Positions 1-8,730 of a stretch of DNA of 64,000 bases are shown here, in pieces. The translations under genes and the position numbers were made by a program. Position 1 is the first letter of the stretch; each line of letters begins with the position of its first letter. The notes beneath the pieces were generated by a model. It did not search any database and had not been told where the DNA came from. It saw nothing but the letters and a program-made list of their open reading frames with translations. The stretch spans positions 37,377 to 101,376 of the forward strand of contig CAXSBC010000009.1 of assembly GCA_964236105.1 (NCBI GenBank). Reading direction: 5' to 3'. Origin of the DNA: Lichenicola sp964236105 (GTDB taxonomy: Bacteria > Pseudomonadota > Alphaproteobacteria > Acetobacterales > Acetobacteraceae).

Positions 1-106
1 CGCCGCCCGCGTCGCCGTAGCTGGCCAGCCGGTCGATCATGTCGTCGAGCATGCGATGCCCGAGCGCCCGCATTCTGTCCCAGTCGTCGGGATCCAGGCC
101 GGCCAT
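1..106 (-). CDS. PLP-dependent decarboxylase, N-terminal fragment
   Basis: Only the first 35 codons are inside the window; the gene runs off the left edge. The start is an ATG preceded by AAGGAG at good spacing on the minus strand. The peptide contains DPDDWDRMRALGHRMLDDM followed by IDRLASYGDAGG. This resembles the opening helix of group II PLP decarboxylases (aromatic-L-amino-acid decarboxylase type), which begin with a Phe/Trp-Arg-x-x-Gly-His-x-Met-x-Asp pattern. The catalytic domain and its lysine lie outside the window, so substrate cannot be guessed. It is divergent from the alpha/beta hydrolase at 199, so the ~90 bp between them should hold both promoters. Confidence 0.55.
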   Translation of the reverse strand, partial: MAGLDPDDWDRMRALGHRMLDDMIDRLASYGDAGG

Positions 107-198
107 TCTTGCTCCTTGAGGTATTGCGCAGGCCGGGCCCGGCTAGCGCCCCATTGCAGCCCGAAGCCGGGTCGGGAACAAGGAGGCCAGCGACAGCG

Positions 199-1080
199 AT
201 GCAGGCCGACATGTTCTTCGCGGGCTTTCACTACGAGGAAATCACCCTGGCGGGCACCCGCTACCGGCTGCGCACCGGAGGGCTCGCCGGCTGGAAGGCG
301 GAGCCGCTGCTGCTGCTGCACGGCCAGCCGCAGACCCATGCCATGTGGCACCAGGTGGCGCCGGCGCTGGCCGACCGGTTCAGCATCGTCTGCGCCGACC
401 TGCCGTCGCATCTGACCGGGGCCGAGCTCGCCCACGACATGCTGACGCTGATGGCCCGGCTCGGCCATCGCCGCTTCTCCGTCGCCGGCCACGATTTCGG
501 CGCCCATGTCGCGGCCCGGCTGGCGGTCGAGGCGCCGGACCGGATCATCCGGCTGGGGCTGGTGGAGGCGGTGCCGGTGCTCGACCATGCCGGCCGCGAG
601 GACATGGCGTTCTCGCTGGCCGGATACCGCGCCTGCTGGTTCGCCCAGCTGCATCCCAAGCCCGAGGCGCTGCTGGTCAAGGCGCCGGACGACTGGTTCG
701 CGCTCGTCGCCCCCGACGCGGCGCGCGAGATCTTCCATCCCGAAGCCGTCGCCGACTACCTGCTGGAAGGTCCCTGGAACGAGGAGCTGCGCGGCCATGG
801 CGCCGCCGCCGACGAGCCGATCCCCGTCCTCGACCACGAACAGCGCGCCCTGCGACGCCGGATCGCCTGTCCGGTGCTGCTGGTCTGGGGCAGCCGGGGC
901 CGCATCGGCGGCTGGTACGATCCCCGGGCGCTGTGGCAGGACGGCATCGACGGCGAGGTGGTGGGCGGCCCGGTCGAGGCCGGACACTTCATCGCCGAGG
1001 AGGCGCCGCAGGCGCTTGCGGAGATGTTCCGGGAGTTCTTCGCACAGCCCCGCCCGGACCCGCCGACCGCGTCCGGCTGA
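199..1080 (+). CDS. Alpha/beta hydrolase, haloalkanoate dehalogenase-like
   Basis: 293 aa, cytoplasmic alpha/beta-hydrolase fold. The ATG at 199 is chosen over an upstream in-frame ATG at 109 because AAGGAGG lies just before it and family homology begins there. Visible elements are the oxyanion-hole HGQP (residues 41-44), the nucleophile elbow GHDFGAH with Asp at about 99 (an Asp nucleophile as in dehalogenases and epoxide hydrolases, not the Ser of esterases), a cap segment WFAQLHPKPEALL, and the C-terminal GHF histidine near 275. Fluoroacetate dehalogenases have two Arg after the nucleophile (HDRGGR) that bind the carboxylate. Here those positions are Phe and His, and a loop before the nucleophile is short. 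The substrate is therefore probably not a halocarboxylate; epoxide hydrolase or another activity is possible. Confidence 0.8.
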   Translation: MQADMFFAGFHYEEITLAGTRYRLRTGGLAGWKAEPLLLLHGQPQTHAMWHQVAPALADRFSIVCADLPSHLTGAELAHDMLTLMARLGHRRFSVAGHDFGAHVAARLAVEAPDRIIRLGLVEAVPVLDHAGREDMAFSLAGYRACWFAQLHPKPEALLVKAPDDWFALVAPDAAREIFHPEAVADYLLEGPWNEELRGHGAAADEPIPVLDHEQRALRRRIACPVLLVWGSRGRIGGWYDPRALWQDGIDGEVVGGPVEAGHFIAEEAPQALAEMFREFFAQPRPDPPTASG

Positions 1081-1141
1081 GCCGCTTTCTGGCCGGGCGG
1101 CGCGCGGCTACGCTGCCAGCCACCCTGATTTCCGGACCGAC

Positions 1142-3262
1142 ATGCACCCCAGCTCCTCGACCCTGTCGGCCCGGCTGCTCGCCGCCCTGCTGCTGCTGAC
1201 GCTCTGGCCGTTCGCCGCCGCCGCCCGCGCGGCCGACGCCGACGCACCGCCCGCCTTTCTCGACGAGATCGAGGGCAAGCCGGCGCTAGCCTGGGTCCGG
1301 GCGCACAACGCGCGCACGCTGGCCACGCTGCAGGCCGACCCCCGCTACCGCCCGCTCTACGACCAGGCCCTGTCCCTGGCGCAGGCGCGCGACCGCATCC
1401 CGGCGCCGAGCATGATCGGCGGCCGGGTCTACAACTTCTGGCAGGATTCCAGCCACGTGCGCGGCCTTTGGCGCAGCGCCACGCTCGCCAGCTACCGCAC
1501 CAGGGCGCCGGCCTGGAGCACGGCGATCGATCTCGACGCGCTGGCGAAGGCCGAACACGCCAACTGGGTGTGGAAGAACGTCGATTGCGACGAGCCCGCC
1601 GACCGCCGCTGCCTGGTGCAGCTGTCGGACGGGGGCGAGGACGCGCTGACGCTGCGCGAGTTCGACCTGCCCGGCGGGCGCTTCGTGCCGAACGGCTTCA
1701 GCCTGCCTCGCGCCAAGCAGGACGTCGCCTGGGAGGATGACGACACGCTGCTGGTCGCGCGCGACTGGGGCCCGGAGGACGGCCATCCGACCGTGACGCC
1801 GTCGAGCTACGCCTTCATCGTCAAGCGGCTGCGTCGCGGCCAGACGCTCGGCCAGGCGACCGAGCTGTATCGCGGCCAGCCCACCGACGAGCTGGTGATG
1901 CCGAGCCGTCTGGTCGACGGCGACGGTCACAGCCTGGCGCTGATCACCCGGGCGGTGAGCTTCTTCGAGTTCGAGTACCGGCTGGTGACGCCACAGGGTC
2001 TGCTGCTGCTCGACCTGCCGAGAAAGGCCACGATGGAAGGGCTGGTCGCCAACCGGCTGGTGGTCAGGATCGACCAGGACTGGACGCCGAAGGCCGGCGG
2101 CACGGTCACCGCCGGCAGCCTGGTGTCGCTGGACGCATCGCACCTCGACGCGCCGCCGAGAGTGATCTTCAAGCCGACCGACACGCAGTCGCTCGACACC
2201 GTGTCGACCACCCGGGGACACGTGGTCGCAGCCCTGTACGACAAGGTGCGCGGCCAGGCCTGGACCTTCACGCCGACCCCGGACGGCTGGACTGGCCGGC
2301 GCTTGGCGCTGCCGGACGACGTCTCGATCGACGTCGCCGACAGCACCCCGCACGACGAGAACGCCTTCTTCGACGTCACCGGCTTCCTCGACCCGACCCA
2401 GCTCTGGCTTGCCGACGCGGCCACCGGCGCCGTGGCGAAGATCAAGTCGATGCCCGCCAAGTTCGATGCCGGTCCGTATGTGGTCGATCAGTTCGAGGCC
2501 GTCTCCACCGACGGCACCCGGGTCCCGTATTTCGTGGTGCATCGCCGCGACATGGCGCTGGATGGCCGCAACCCGACGCTGCTCTATGCCTATGGCGGCT
2601 TCCAGATCTCGATGACGCCGGCCTATTCCGGCGCGCTGGGCCGGCTCTGGCTCGATCGCGGCGGCGTCTATGTGCTGGCCAACATACGCGGCGGCGGCGA
2701 GTTCGGCCCGCGCTGGCACGAGGCCGGGCTGCAGACGCGGCGCCAGAACGTGTTCGACGACTTCGCCGCCGTCGGCCGCGACTTGGTCGCCCGCCGGATC
2801 ACCTCGGCCGCCAGGCTCGGCATACGCGGCGGCTCCAATGGCGGGCTGCTGATGGGCGTGGAGTTCACCCAGCATCCGGAGCTGTGGCACGCGGTGGTCA
2901 TCGACGTGCCGCTGCTCGACATGCTGCATTTCGAGACCATGTCGGCGGGCGCCTCCTGGGTGGGCGAATATGGCAGCGTGTCGGTGCCGGAGCAGCGCGC
3001 CTTCCTGGCGCGGATCTCGCCGCTGCAGGCCCTCAGGCGCGGGACCGCCTATCCCGAACCCTTCATCTTCACCACCACCAAGGACGACCGCGTGGGTCCG
3101 GTGCATGCGCGCCGGTTCGCCGCCCGCATGGAGGCGCTCGGCCTGCCGTTCCTGTATTTCGAGCAGACCGAGGGCGGCCATGCCGCCGGCGCCAACCTGC
3201 GCGAGAAGGCCGAGGAGCAGGCGCTCGAATTCACCTATCTGAGCCGGATGCTGATGCCATGA
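1142..3262 (+). CDS. Secreted prolyl oligopeptidase family serine peptidase (S9)
   Basis: 706 aa. An N-terminal signal peptide (hydrophobic LLAALLLLTLWPFAAAA, cleavage near AARA) precedes a beta-propeller region and a C-terminal alpha/beta-hydrolase catalytic domain. The catalytic triad is visible: Ser in RGGSNGG (about residue 565), Asp in KDDRVG (about 649) and His in EGGHAAG (about 680). The length and order match family S9A, which cleaves short proline-containing peptides; export points to periplasmic peptide degradation. The start at 1142 is the first Met before the signal sequence. Its stop overlaps the start of the next gene (ATGA), so the two are probably translated from one message. 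Confidence 0.88.
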   Translation: MHPSSSTLSARLLAALLLLTLWPFAAAARAADADAPPAFLDEIEGKPALAWVRAHNARTLATLQADPRYRPLYDQALSLAQARDRIPAPSMIGGRVYNFWQDSSHVRGLWRSATLASYRTRAPAWSTAIDLDALAKAEHANWVWKNVDCDEPADRRCLVQLSDGGEDALTLREFDLPGGRFVPNGFSLPRAKQDVAWEDDDTLLVARDWGPEDGHPTVTPSSYAFIVKRLRRGQTLGQATELYRGQPTDELVMPSRLVDGDGHSLALITRAVSFFEFEYRLVTPQGLLLLDLPRKATMEGLVANRLVVRIDQDWTPKAGGTVTAGSLVSLDASHLDAPPRVIFKPTDTQSLDTVSTTRGHVVAALYDKVRGQAWTFTPTPDGWTGRRLALPDDVSIDVADSTPHDENAFFDVTGFLDPTQLWLADAATGAVAKIKSMPAKFDAGPYVVDQFEAVSTDGTRVPYFVVHRRDMALDGRNPTLLYAYGGFQISMTPAYSGALGRLWLDRGGVYVLANIRGGGEFGPRWHEAGLQTRRQNVFDDFAAVGRDLVARRITSAARLGIRGGSNGGLLMGVEFTQHPELWHAVVIDVPLLDMLHFETMSAGASWVGEYGSVSVPEQRAFLARISPLQALRRGTAYPEPFIFTTTKDDRVGPVHARRFAARMEALGLPFLYFEQTEGGHAAGANLREKAEEQALEFTYLSRMLMP

Positions 3263-4134
3263 CCGCCTGCCCCCGCGCCGCCTGGGCGCTGATCGGCGTT
3301 CTCGCCGCCAGCACCGTCCTGCCCGATGCCCGCGCACGGCAGGCGCCGCTGGCACCGACCCCGGGTGTCGCGGCGATGCGCCAGACGCTGCCGCCCGGCA
3401 CCTACATCGCCGGCGCCAGCCTGCCGGACACCACGCTGATCCTGCCGCCGCCGCCGCTGCCGGGCTCGCCGGAACAGGCTGCCGACGACGCGCTGTTCCA
3501 TCGGACGCGCGCGCTGCAGGGCACGCCGCGCTGGACGCTGGCGCAGAACGACGCGCGCCTCGACACCGCCTCGTTGCTGGCCGACTTCTCCTGCGCGCTC
3601 GGCTTTCCGATCGATGCGAAGACGTCGCCCGCCCTGGTGTTCCTGCTCAGCCACGCCGGCGCCGACATGGGGCCCGAGCTCGACCGCACCAAGAACCTCT
3701 GGCGCCGGCACCGCCCGTATATCGGCAACGACCTGCCGATCTGCGTGCAGCGCCGCGGCGCCCTGGACGATAATCCGTCCTATCCGTCGGGGCACACGAC
3801 GCTGGAATATGGTGCCGCCCTGATCCTGGCCGAGCTGGTGCCGGACCGGGCGGCGCAGATCCTGCAGCGGGGGCGGACCTTGTCGGAAAGCCGGCTGGTC
3901 TGCGGCGTGCACTGGCTGAGCGACGTGCAGGCGGGCGTCCTGGAGGCCTCGTCGCTGGTGGCGGCCCTGCATGGCAGCGACCGGTTCCGGGGCGACCTGG
4001 AGCGCGCGCGCGCCGAGATCGCCGCCGGGCGCAGCCGCTCGCCCACCGTCGCCCCGGCCTCCGGCAGCTGCCGGATCGAGGCGGACGCCGCGGCGCACTC
4101 GCCGCTGTTCCGGCTGCAGCCCGCCACGCCCTGA
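3259..4134 (+). CDS. Periplasmic class A acid phosphatase (PAP2 family)
   Basis: 291 aa with a signal peptide ending near PDARA. The three PAP2 phosphatase motifs are present in order: Lys-x6-Arg-Pro as KNLWRRHRP (about 144-152), PSGH as YPSGHTT (about 174-180), and Ser-Arg-x5-His-x3-Asp as SRLVCGVHWLSD (about 210-221). The absence of multiple membrane spans places it with soluble class A non-specific acid phosphatases (PhoN/PhoC type), which hydrolyse phosphomonoesters in the periplasm. The ATGA overlap with the S9 peptidase suggests a two-gene nutrient-scavenging operon. The gene ends against the convergent RND pump gene. Confidence 0.88.
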   Translation: MTACPRAAWALIGVLAASTVLPDARARQAPLAPTPGVAAMRQTLPPGTYIAGASLPDTTLILPPPPLPGSPEQAADDALFHRTRALQGTPRWTLAQNDARLDTASLLADFSCALGFPIDAKTSPALVFLLSHAGADMGPELDRTKNLWRRHRPYIGNDLPICVQRRGALDDNPSYPSGHTTLEYGAALILAELVPDRAAQILQRGRTLSESRLVCGVHWLSDVQAGVLEASSLVAALHGSDRFRGDLERARAEIAAGRSRSPTVAPASGSCRIEADAAAHSPLFRLQPATP

Positions 4135-4162
4135 GCGGAGCCCCGTCCCCGCCCGGCCGTGC

Positions 4163-7100
4163 TCAGCCCACCGACTCGCGGACGCGCACCCGGCGGCGCC
4201 CGAGGCTGCGCACCACCGTGTAGAAGGCCGGCGTGAACAGCAGGCCGAAGCCGGTCACGCCGAGCATGCCGAACAGCACCGCGGTGCCGAGCGACTGGCG
4301 CATCTCGGCGCCGGCACCGGTCGCCACCGCCAGCGGCAGCACGCCGAGGATGAAGGCGAACGACGTCATCAGGATCGGCCGCAGCCGGGTGCGGGCGGCG
4401 TGCACGGCGGCGGCGGCCGGATGGTTGCCCTCCGCCTCCGACTGGCGCGCGAACTCGACGATCAGGATGGCGTTCTTGGCGGCCAGCCCCACCAGCACCA
4501 CGAAGCCGATCTGCGCCAGGATGTCGATCGACATGCCCCGCGCGAGCAGCCCGGTCACCGCGGCCAGCAGGCACATCGGCACGATCAGGATCACCGCGAG
4601 CGGCAGCTTCAGGCTCTCGTACTGGGCCGCCAGCACCAGGAACACGAACAGGGCGGCAGCACCGAACACCAGCAGCGTCGGCGTGCCCTTCTGCTCCTGC
4701 TGGTAGGCGAGCTCGGTCCACTCGAAGCCGAACCCGTTCGGCAGCACGCTGGAAGCGATCTGCGCCATGCGCGCGAGTGCCGTGCCGGATGCCACGCCCG
4801 GTGCGGCTGCACCCATGATCTCGGCCGCCGGATAGAGATCGTAGCGCGGCACCCGATAGGGCGCGGTGATGTTGGAGAAGCGCGCCACGGTGCCGATCGG
4901 GATCATCTGGCCGCTGGCGTTGCGGGCGCGCAGGCGGCCGATATCGTCGGTGGTGCGCCGGAACGGCTCGTCCGCCTGGGCGATCACCTCGAAGGTGCGG
5001 CCGAGGAAGTTGAAGTCATTGATGTAGGTGGAGCCGAGATAGACCTGCATCGCCTCGAACACCTCGCCCGGCGTCAGCCCGACCTTCTCCGCCTTCTCGC
5101 GGTCGATGTCGGCATAGACCGACGGGGTGCGCGTGCTGAACAGCGTGAACACGCCGGCGAAGTCCGGGTCCTTGTTGGCCGCCGCAGCCACGCTCTGCGC
5201 CGCCTTCTCCAGCTCCGCCGAACCCGCCCCCTGGCGATCCTGCACCATCATCTTGAAGCCGCCGGCGCTGCCGATGCCCTGCACCGGCGGCGGCCCGATG
5301 GTCAGGGTGAACGCACCCTGGATCACCGACAGGCGGGCCCGCAGGTCGGCCAGGATCGTGTCCGCGGTCAGGTGGCTGCGCGCGCGGTTCTCGAAGGAGT
5401 CGAACTTGGAGAAGATCGTGCCGTCGTTGGAGGCGTTGGTGAAGGTGGTGGCGTCGAGGCCGGCGAACGGCACCGCGTGCGCGACGCCCGGCGTCTGCAT
5501 GATGATGGCGGTGGCCTGGCGCACGATCGCCTCGGTCCGGTCGAGCGTCGCACCCGGCGGCAGCTGCAGGATGGTGATCAGGTAGCCCTGGTCCTGCTCG
5601 GGGATGAAGCCGAGCGGCGCGCGGGAGAACTGGAACGCGGTCAGGCCGATCAGCCCGGCATAGACCAGCAGCACCAGCCCCAGCGCCTGCACCAGACGCG
5701 TGGTCAGCCTGGCATAGCCCTTCGACAGCCGGTCGAAGCCGGCATTGAACAGCCCGAACCCGCGCTGCACCAGCCGGGTCGCGATGCCCGGCCGGGCCTG
5801 GTGGCCGGCCGTATGCGCCCGCAGCAGCACCGCGCACAGCGCCGGGCTCAGCGTCAGCGACACCACGCAGGAGATGATCGTCGAGGCCGAGATGGTGACC
5901 GCGAACTGGCGGAAGAACTCGCCCGAGATGCCGGACAGGAAGGCGGCCGGCACGAACACGGCGCACAAGGTGAGCGCGATCGCGATCAGCGCGCCGCCGA
6001 CCTCGTCCATGGTGCGGTGCGCGGCCTCGGGCGGCGTCATGCCAAGCGCGAGGTTGCGCTCGACGTTCTCCACCACCACGATCGCGTCGTCGACGACGAT
6101 GCCCACCGCCAGCACCAGCCCGAACAGCGACAGGTTGTTGAGCGAGAAGCCGAGTGCGGCCAGCACCGCGAAGGTGCCGATCAGCGAGATCGGGATGGCG
6201 ATCACCGGCACCAGCGAAGCGCGCCAGGTCTGCAGGAACAGGATCACCACCGCCACCACGAGTGCTATGGCGATGGCGATGCTCCTGACCACCTCGTGCA
6301 CCGACTGGGCGATGAACTCGGTGGGATCGTAGATCACCGTCTGGGACAGGCCCGGCGGGAAGCTCTTGGACAGCGTCTTCATCGTCGCCAGCACGCTGTG
6401 CTCGACGGCAAGCGAGTTCGAGCCGGGCTGGGCGAAGATCAGCAGCGGCACCGCGCGGCCCGAGTCGAGATAGGCCGAGGTGCCGTAGTCGGCCGCACCC
6501 ACCTCGACGCGGCCGACGTCGCGGATGCGGGTGACGCGGCCCTGCGTGTCGGACTTGATCAGGATGTTGCCGAACTGCTCGGGCGTCTTCAGCCGGCCCA
6601 GCGTCTGCACGTTGAGCTGGAACGCCTCGTGCGACGCCACCGGCGGCTGGTTCAGGATGCCGCCCGACACCTGCACGTTCTGCGCCCGCAGCGCCGCCAC
6701 CACGTCGCCCGCGGTCATGCCGTAGGCGGCGACCTTGTCCGGATCGAGCCAGACGCGCATGGCGTAGTCGCGACCACCGAAGATCTGCACGTCGCCGACG
6801 CCAGGCAGCCGCGCCAGGCTGTCCTTCACGTAGAGCGTCGCGTAGTTCGAGATGTAGAGCTGGTCGCGCGATCCGTCGGGCGAGATCAGGTGCACCACCA
6901 TCAGGATGTTGGGCGTCGCCTTCTTCACCGTAACGCCCAGGCGCTGCACGTCGTCGGGCAGGCGCGGCACCGCATCGGACACCCGGTTCTGCGTCAGCAC
7001 CTGGGCGGTGTTGAGGTCGGTGCCGATGCGGAACGTCACCGTCAGGGTGAGCTTGCCGTCGCCGGTCGACTGGCTGCTCAGATAGAGCATGTTCTCGACG

Positions 7101-7318
7101 CCGTTGATCTGCTGCTCGAGCGGCGTCGCCACCGTCTGCGCGACCACTTCCGCGGACGCGCCCGGGTAGCTGGTGCTCACCTGCACCGTCGGCGGCACGA
7201 TCTCGGGATATTGCGCGATCGGCAGCGTGACCAGCGCGCCGAGCCCGATCAGCGTGATGAACACGCTGATCACGGTGGCCAGGATCGGCCGGTCGATGAA
7301 GACGTGGGAGAGACGCAT
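4163..7318 (-). CDS. RND multidrug efflux transporter, inner-membrane subunit
   Basis: 1051 aa, the usual length for the HAE1 family (AcrB/MexB). It starts MRLSHVFIDRPILATVIS, the typical first transmembrane helix. It has two pseudo-symmetric halves, each with a large periplasmic loop. The proton-relay acidic pair is visible as GIVVDDAIVVVENVERN near residues 400-416. It pumps hydrophobic drugs or solvents using the proton gradient, together with an adaptor and an outer-membrane channel. The adaptor gene lies 12 bp upstream in the same operon; no outer-membrane factor gene is next to it, so a channel encoded elsewhere is presumably shared. The substrate cannot be read from sequence. Confidence 0.95.
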   Translation of the reverse strand: MRLSHVFIDRPILATVISVFITLIGLGALVTLPIAQYPEIVPPTVQVSTSYPGASAEVVAQTVATPLEQQINGVENMLYLSSQSTGDGKLTLTVTFRIGTDLNTAQVLTQNRVSDAVPRLPDDVQRLGVTVKKATPNILMVVHLISPDGSRDQLYISNYATLYVKDSLARLPGVGDVQIFGGRDYAMRVWLDPDKVAAYGMTAGDVVAALRAQNVQVSGGILNQPPVASHEAFQLNVQTLGRLKTPEQFGNILIKSDTQGRVTRIRDVGRVEVGAADYGTSAYLDSGRAVPLLIFAQPGSNSLAVEHSVLATMKTLSKSFPPGLSQTVIYDPTEFIAQSVHEVVRSIAIAIALVVAVVILFLQTWRASLVPVIAIPISLIGTFAVLAALGFSLNNLSLFGLVLAVGIVVDDAIVVVENVERNLALGMTPPEAAHRTMDEVGGALIAIALTLCAVFVPAAFLSGISGEFFRQFAVTISASTIISCVVSLTLSPALCAVLLRAHTAGHQARPGIATRLVQRGFGLFNAGFDRLSKGYARLTTRLVQALGLVLLVYAGLIGLTAFQFSRAPLGFIPEQDQGYLITILQLPPGATLDRTEAIVRQATAIIMQTPGVAHAVPFAGLDATTFTNASNDGTIFSKFDSFENRARSHLTADTILADLRARLSVIQGAFTLTIGPPPVQGIGSAGGFKMMVQDRQGAGSAELEKAAQSVAAAANKDPDFAGVFTLFSTRTPSVYADIDREKAEKVGLTPGEVFEAMQVYLGSTYINDFNFLGRTFEVIAQADEPFRRTTDDIGRLRARNASGQMIPIGTVARFSNITAPYRVPRYDLYPAAEIMGAAAPGVASGTALARMAQIASSVLPNGFGFEWTELAYQQEQKGTPTLLVFGAAALFVFLVLAAQYESLKLPLAVILIVPMCLLAAVTGLLARGMSIDILAQIGFVVLVGLAAKNAILIVEFARQSEAEGNHPAAAAVHAARTRLRPILMTSFAFILGVLPLAVATGAGAEMRQSLGTAVLFGMLGVTGFGLLFTPAFYTVVRSLGRRRVRVRESVG

Positions 7319-7330
7319 GCTCCGGCGCTC

Positions 7331-8587
7331 CTAGCCCTGGTCGTCGTCGGAGAGATGGATGGCGCCCGGCTGGGGCGTGACCTTCATGCCGGGCTGGGCG
7401 CGCATCAGCCCGTCGATGATCACCCGGTCAGTGGACTTGAGCCCGCTCTGCACGATGCGCAGCCCGTCGCGCAGCGCGCCCGTCCGCACGGGCCTGGGGA
7501 CCACGCTGCCGTCGGCCGCCACCGTCATCACCATCTGCTGCGACTGGTCGAGCATCACCGAGGAATCCGGCACCAGCAGCACCGACGCGGCAGGCCCCAT
7601 GGTCAGGCGCAGCCGCGCGAACTCGCCCGGCGCGATCGTGAGCTGGGCGTTGGGCACCGTGGCCCGGACGCGGATCGTGCCGCTGCCGCGATCGACCTGG
7701 TTGTCGATGAAGTCGAGCGTGCCGTGCGTGGTGTAGCGGTTCTCGTCGCCGAGGCTGATATCCACCGGGCTGCCGGCAGGGCCCTGCTGGCCGGAATGGG
7801 CGCGGGAGAAGGCGAGATACTCGGCCTCGCTCATGTCGAAATCCAGATGGATCGGATCGAGCGAGACCAGCGTGGTCAGCAGCGTCGTCGGCGCGCTGCC
7901 GGCGCGGCTGCCGCTCACCAGGCTGCCGATGGAGACGCGGTGATTGCTGATCCGTCCGGTGAAGGGGGCGGCGACATGGCAGTATTCGAGGTCGAGCTCG
8001 GCGTCGCGGACGGTGGCCTTCGCCTGGTCGAGCGTCGCCTGCGCCGCGCGCTGGTCGGCATCGCGCTGGTCGACATCCTGGGCGGTGCCGAAATCCGAAT
8101 GCTTGAGCTGCTGGGCGCGCCAGAACTGGCTGCCGGCCAGCACCAGCCGGGCCTGCGCGCTCTGCACCTGGGCCACCGCCTGCGCCAGCCGGATCTCGTA
8201 GGGACGCGGATCGATGACGAACAGCAGGTCGCCCTTGTGCACGATCTGGCCGTCAGTGAAATGGATCTCGGTCAGCGTGCCGCCGACCTGCGCCCGAAGC
8301 TCGACGGCATCCACGGCGGAGAACTGGCCGAGAAAGCCGGTGCGCGGCGACAGGGTGCGCGCGAGCGGCGCGCTGACGGTCACCGGCGGCGGCGGCGGCA
8401 GGGCCATCGCGGCCCGGCTGGTGCCGGGACGAGACAGCGCCGCCAAACCCAGGCCGCCGGCCAGCACCAGCGCCGCCCCGCCCAGCAGCCAGGTCCGGCG
8501 CGGTCCGCGGCTGCCCGGCCCGGGCGGCGAGGACATGTCCGGGCGCTTGGCTGCCGGGGTCTCGGGCGTGCTGCTGATGTCGCTCAT
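7331..8587 (-). CDS. RND efflux membrane fusion (adaptor) protein
   Basis: 418 aa from the ATG at 8587. A longer in-frame start at 8626 lacks a ribosome site and would lie over the candidate TetR operator, so the shorter start is preferred. After a Pro-rich cytoplasmic tail a single hydrophobic segment (WLLGGAALVLAGGLGLAAL) anchors the protein. Then come a biotinyl-lipoyl half-motif (VELRAQVGGTLTEIHFTDGQ), the coiled-coil hairpin, the second lipoyl half (APFTGRISNHRVSIGSLV) and the beta-barrel domain, the HlyD/AcrA order. It links the RND pump to an outer-membrane channel. It is first in the operon, divergent from the TetR gene. Confidence 0.92.
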   Translation of the reverse strand: MSDISSTPETPAAKRPDMSSPPGPGSRGPRRTWLLGGAALVLAGGLGLAALSRPGTSRAAMALPPPPPVTVSAPLARTLSPRTGFLGQFSAVDAVELRAQVGGTLTEIHFTDGQIVHKGDLLFVIDPRPYEIRLAQAVAQVQSAQARLVLAGSQFWRAQQLKHSDFGTAQDVDQRDADQRAAQATLDQAKATVRDAELDLEYCHVAAPFTGRISNHRVSIGSLVSGSRAGSAPTTLLTTLVSLDPIHLDFDMSEAEYLAFSRAHSGQQGPAGSPVDISLGDENRYTTHGTLDFIDNQVDRGSGTIRVRATVPNAQLTIAPGEFARLRLTMGPAASVLLVPDSSVMLDQSQQMVMTVAADGSVVPRPVRTGALRDGLRIVQSGLKSTDRVIIDGLMRAQPGMKVTPQPGAIHLSDDDQG

Positions 8588-8622
8588 CGTCTTCCGCCTG
8601 CTCTTGTCCGGAGGGGGCTTTT

Positions 8623-8655
8623 CCATACCGGACGATATTGTATCGGATAGTATGG
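8623..8655. promoter_or_regulatory. Candidate TetR operator in the RND/TetR divergent region
   Basis: The ~140 bp between the adaptor gene and the TetR gene holds a perfect 13-bp palindrome, CGATATTGTATCG (8633-8645). It lies inside a wider perfect inverted repeat, CCATAC at 8623-8628 and GTATGG at 8650-8655. It is also an AT-rich island in very GC-rich DNA, as expected for overlapping promoters. TetR regulators of efflux pumps typically bind such palindromes between divergent genes. The symmetry is seen directly; the binding is inferred. Confidence 0.6.
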
Positions 8656-8730
8656 TATCTGGTAAACCGGCTGCAACTCCTCCATGTGGTGGAGGCCGCG
8701 GCAGCCGCGTCGGAGGGTAAAGTCTGGGTC

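Noticed and set aside
3971..8650. A 1559-codon open frame on the plus strand
   Set aside because: It lies antisense to the RND pump and adaptor genes, is rich in His, Arg, Gln and Gly, and matches no family. Long antisense frames are normal in DNA this GC-rich.
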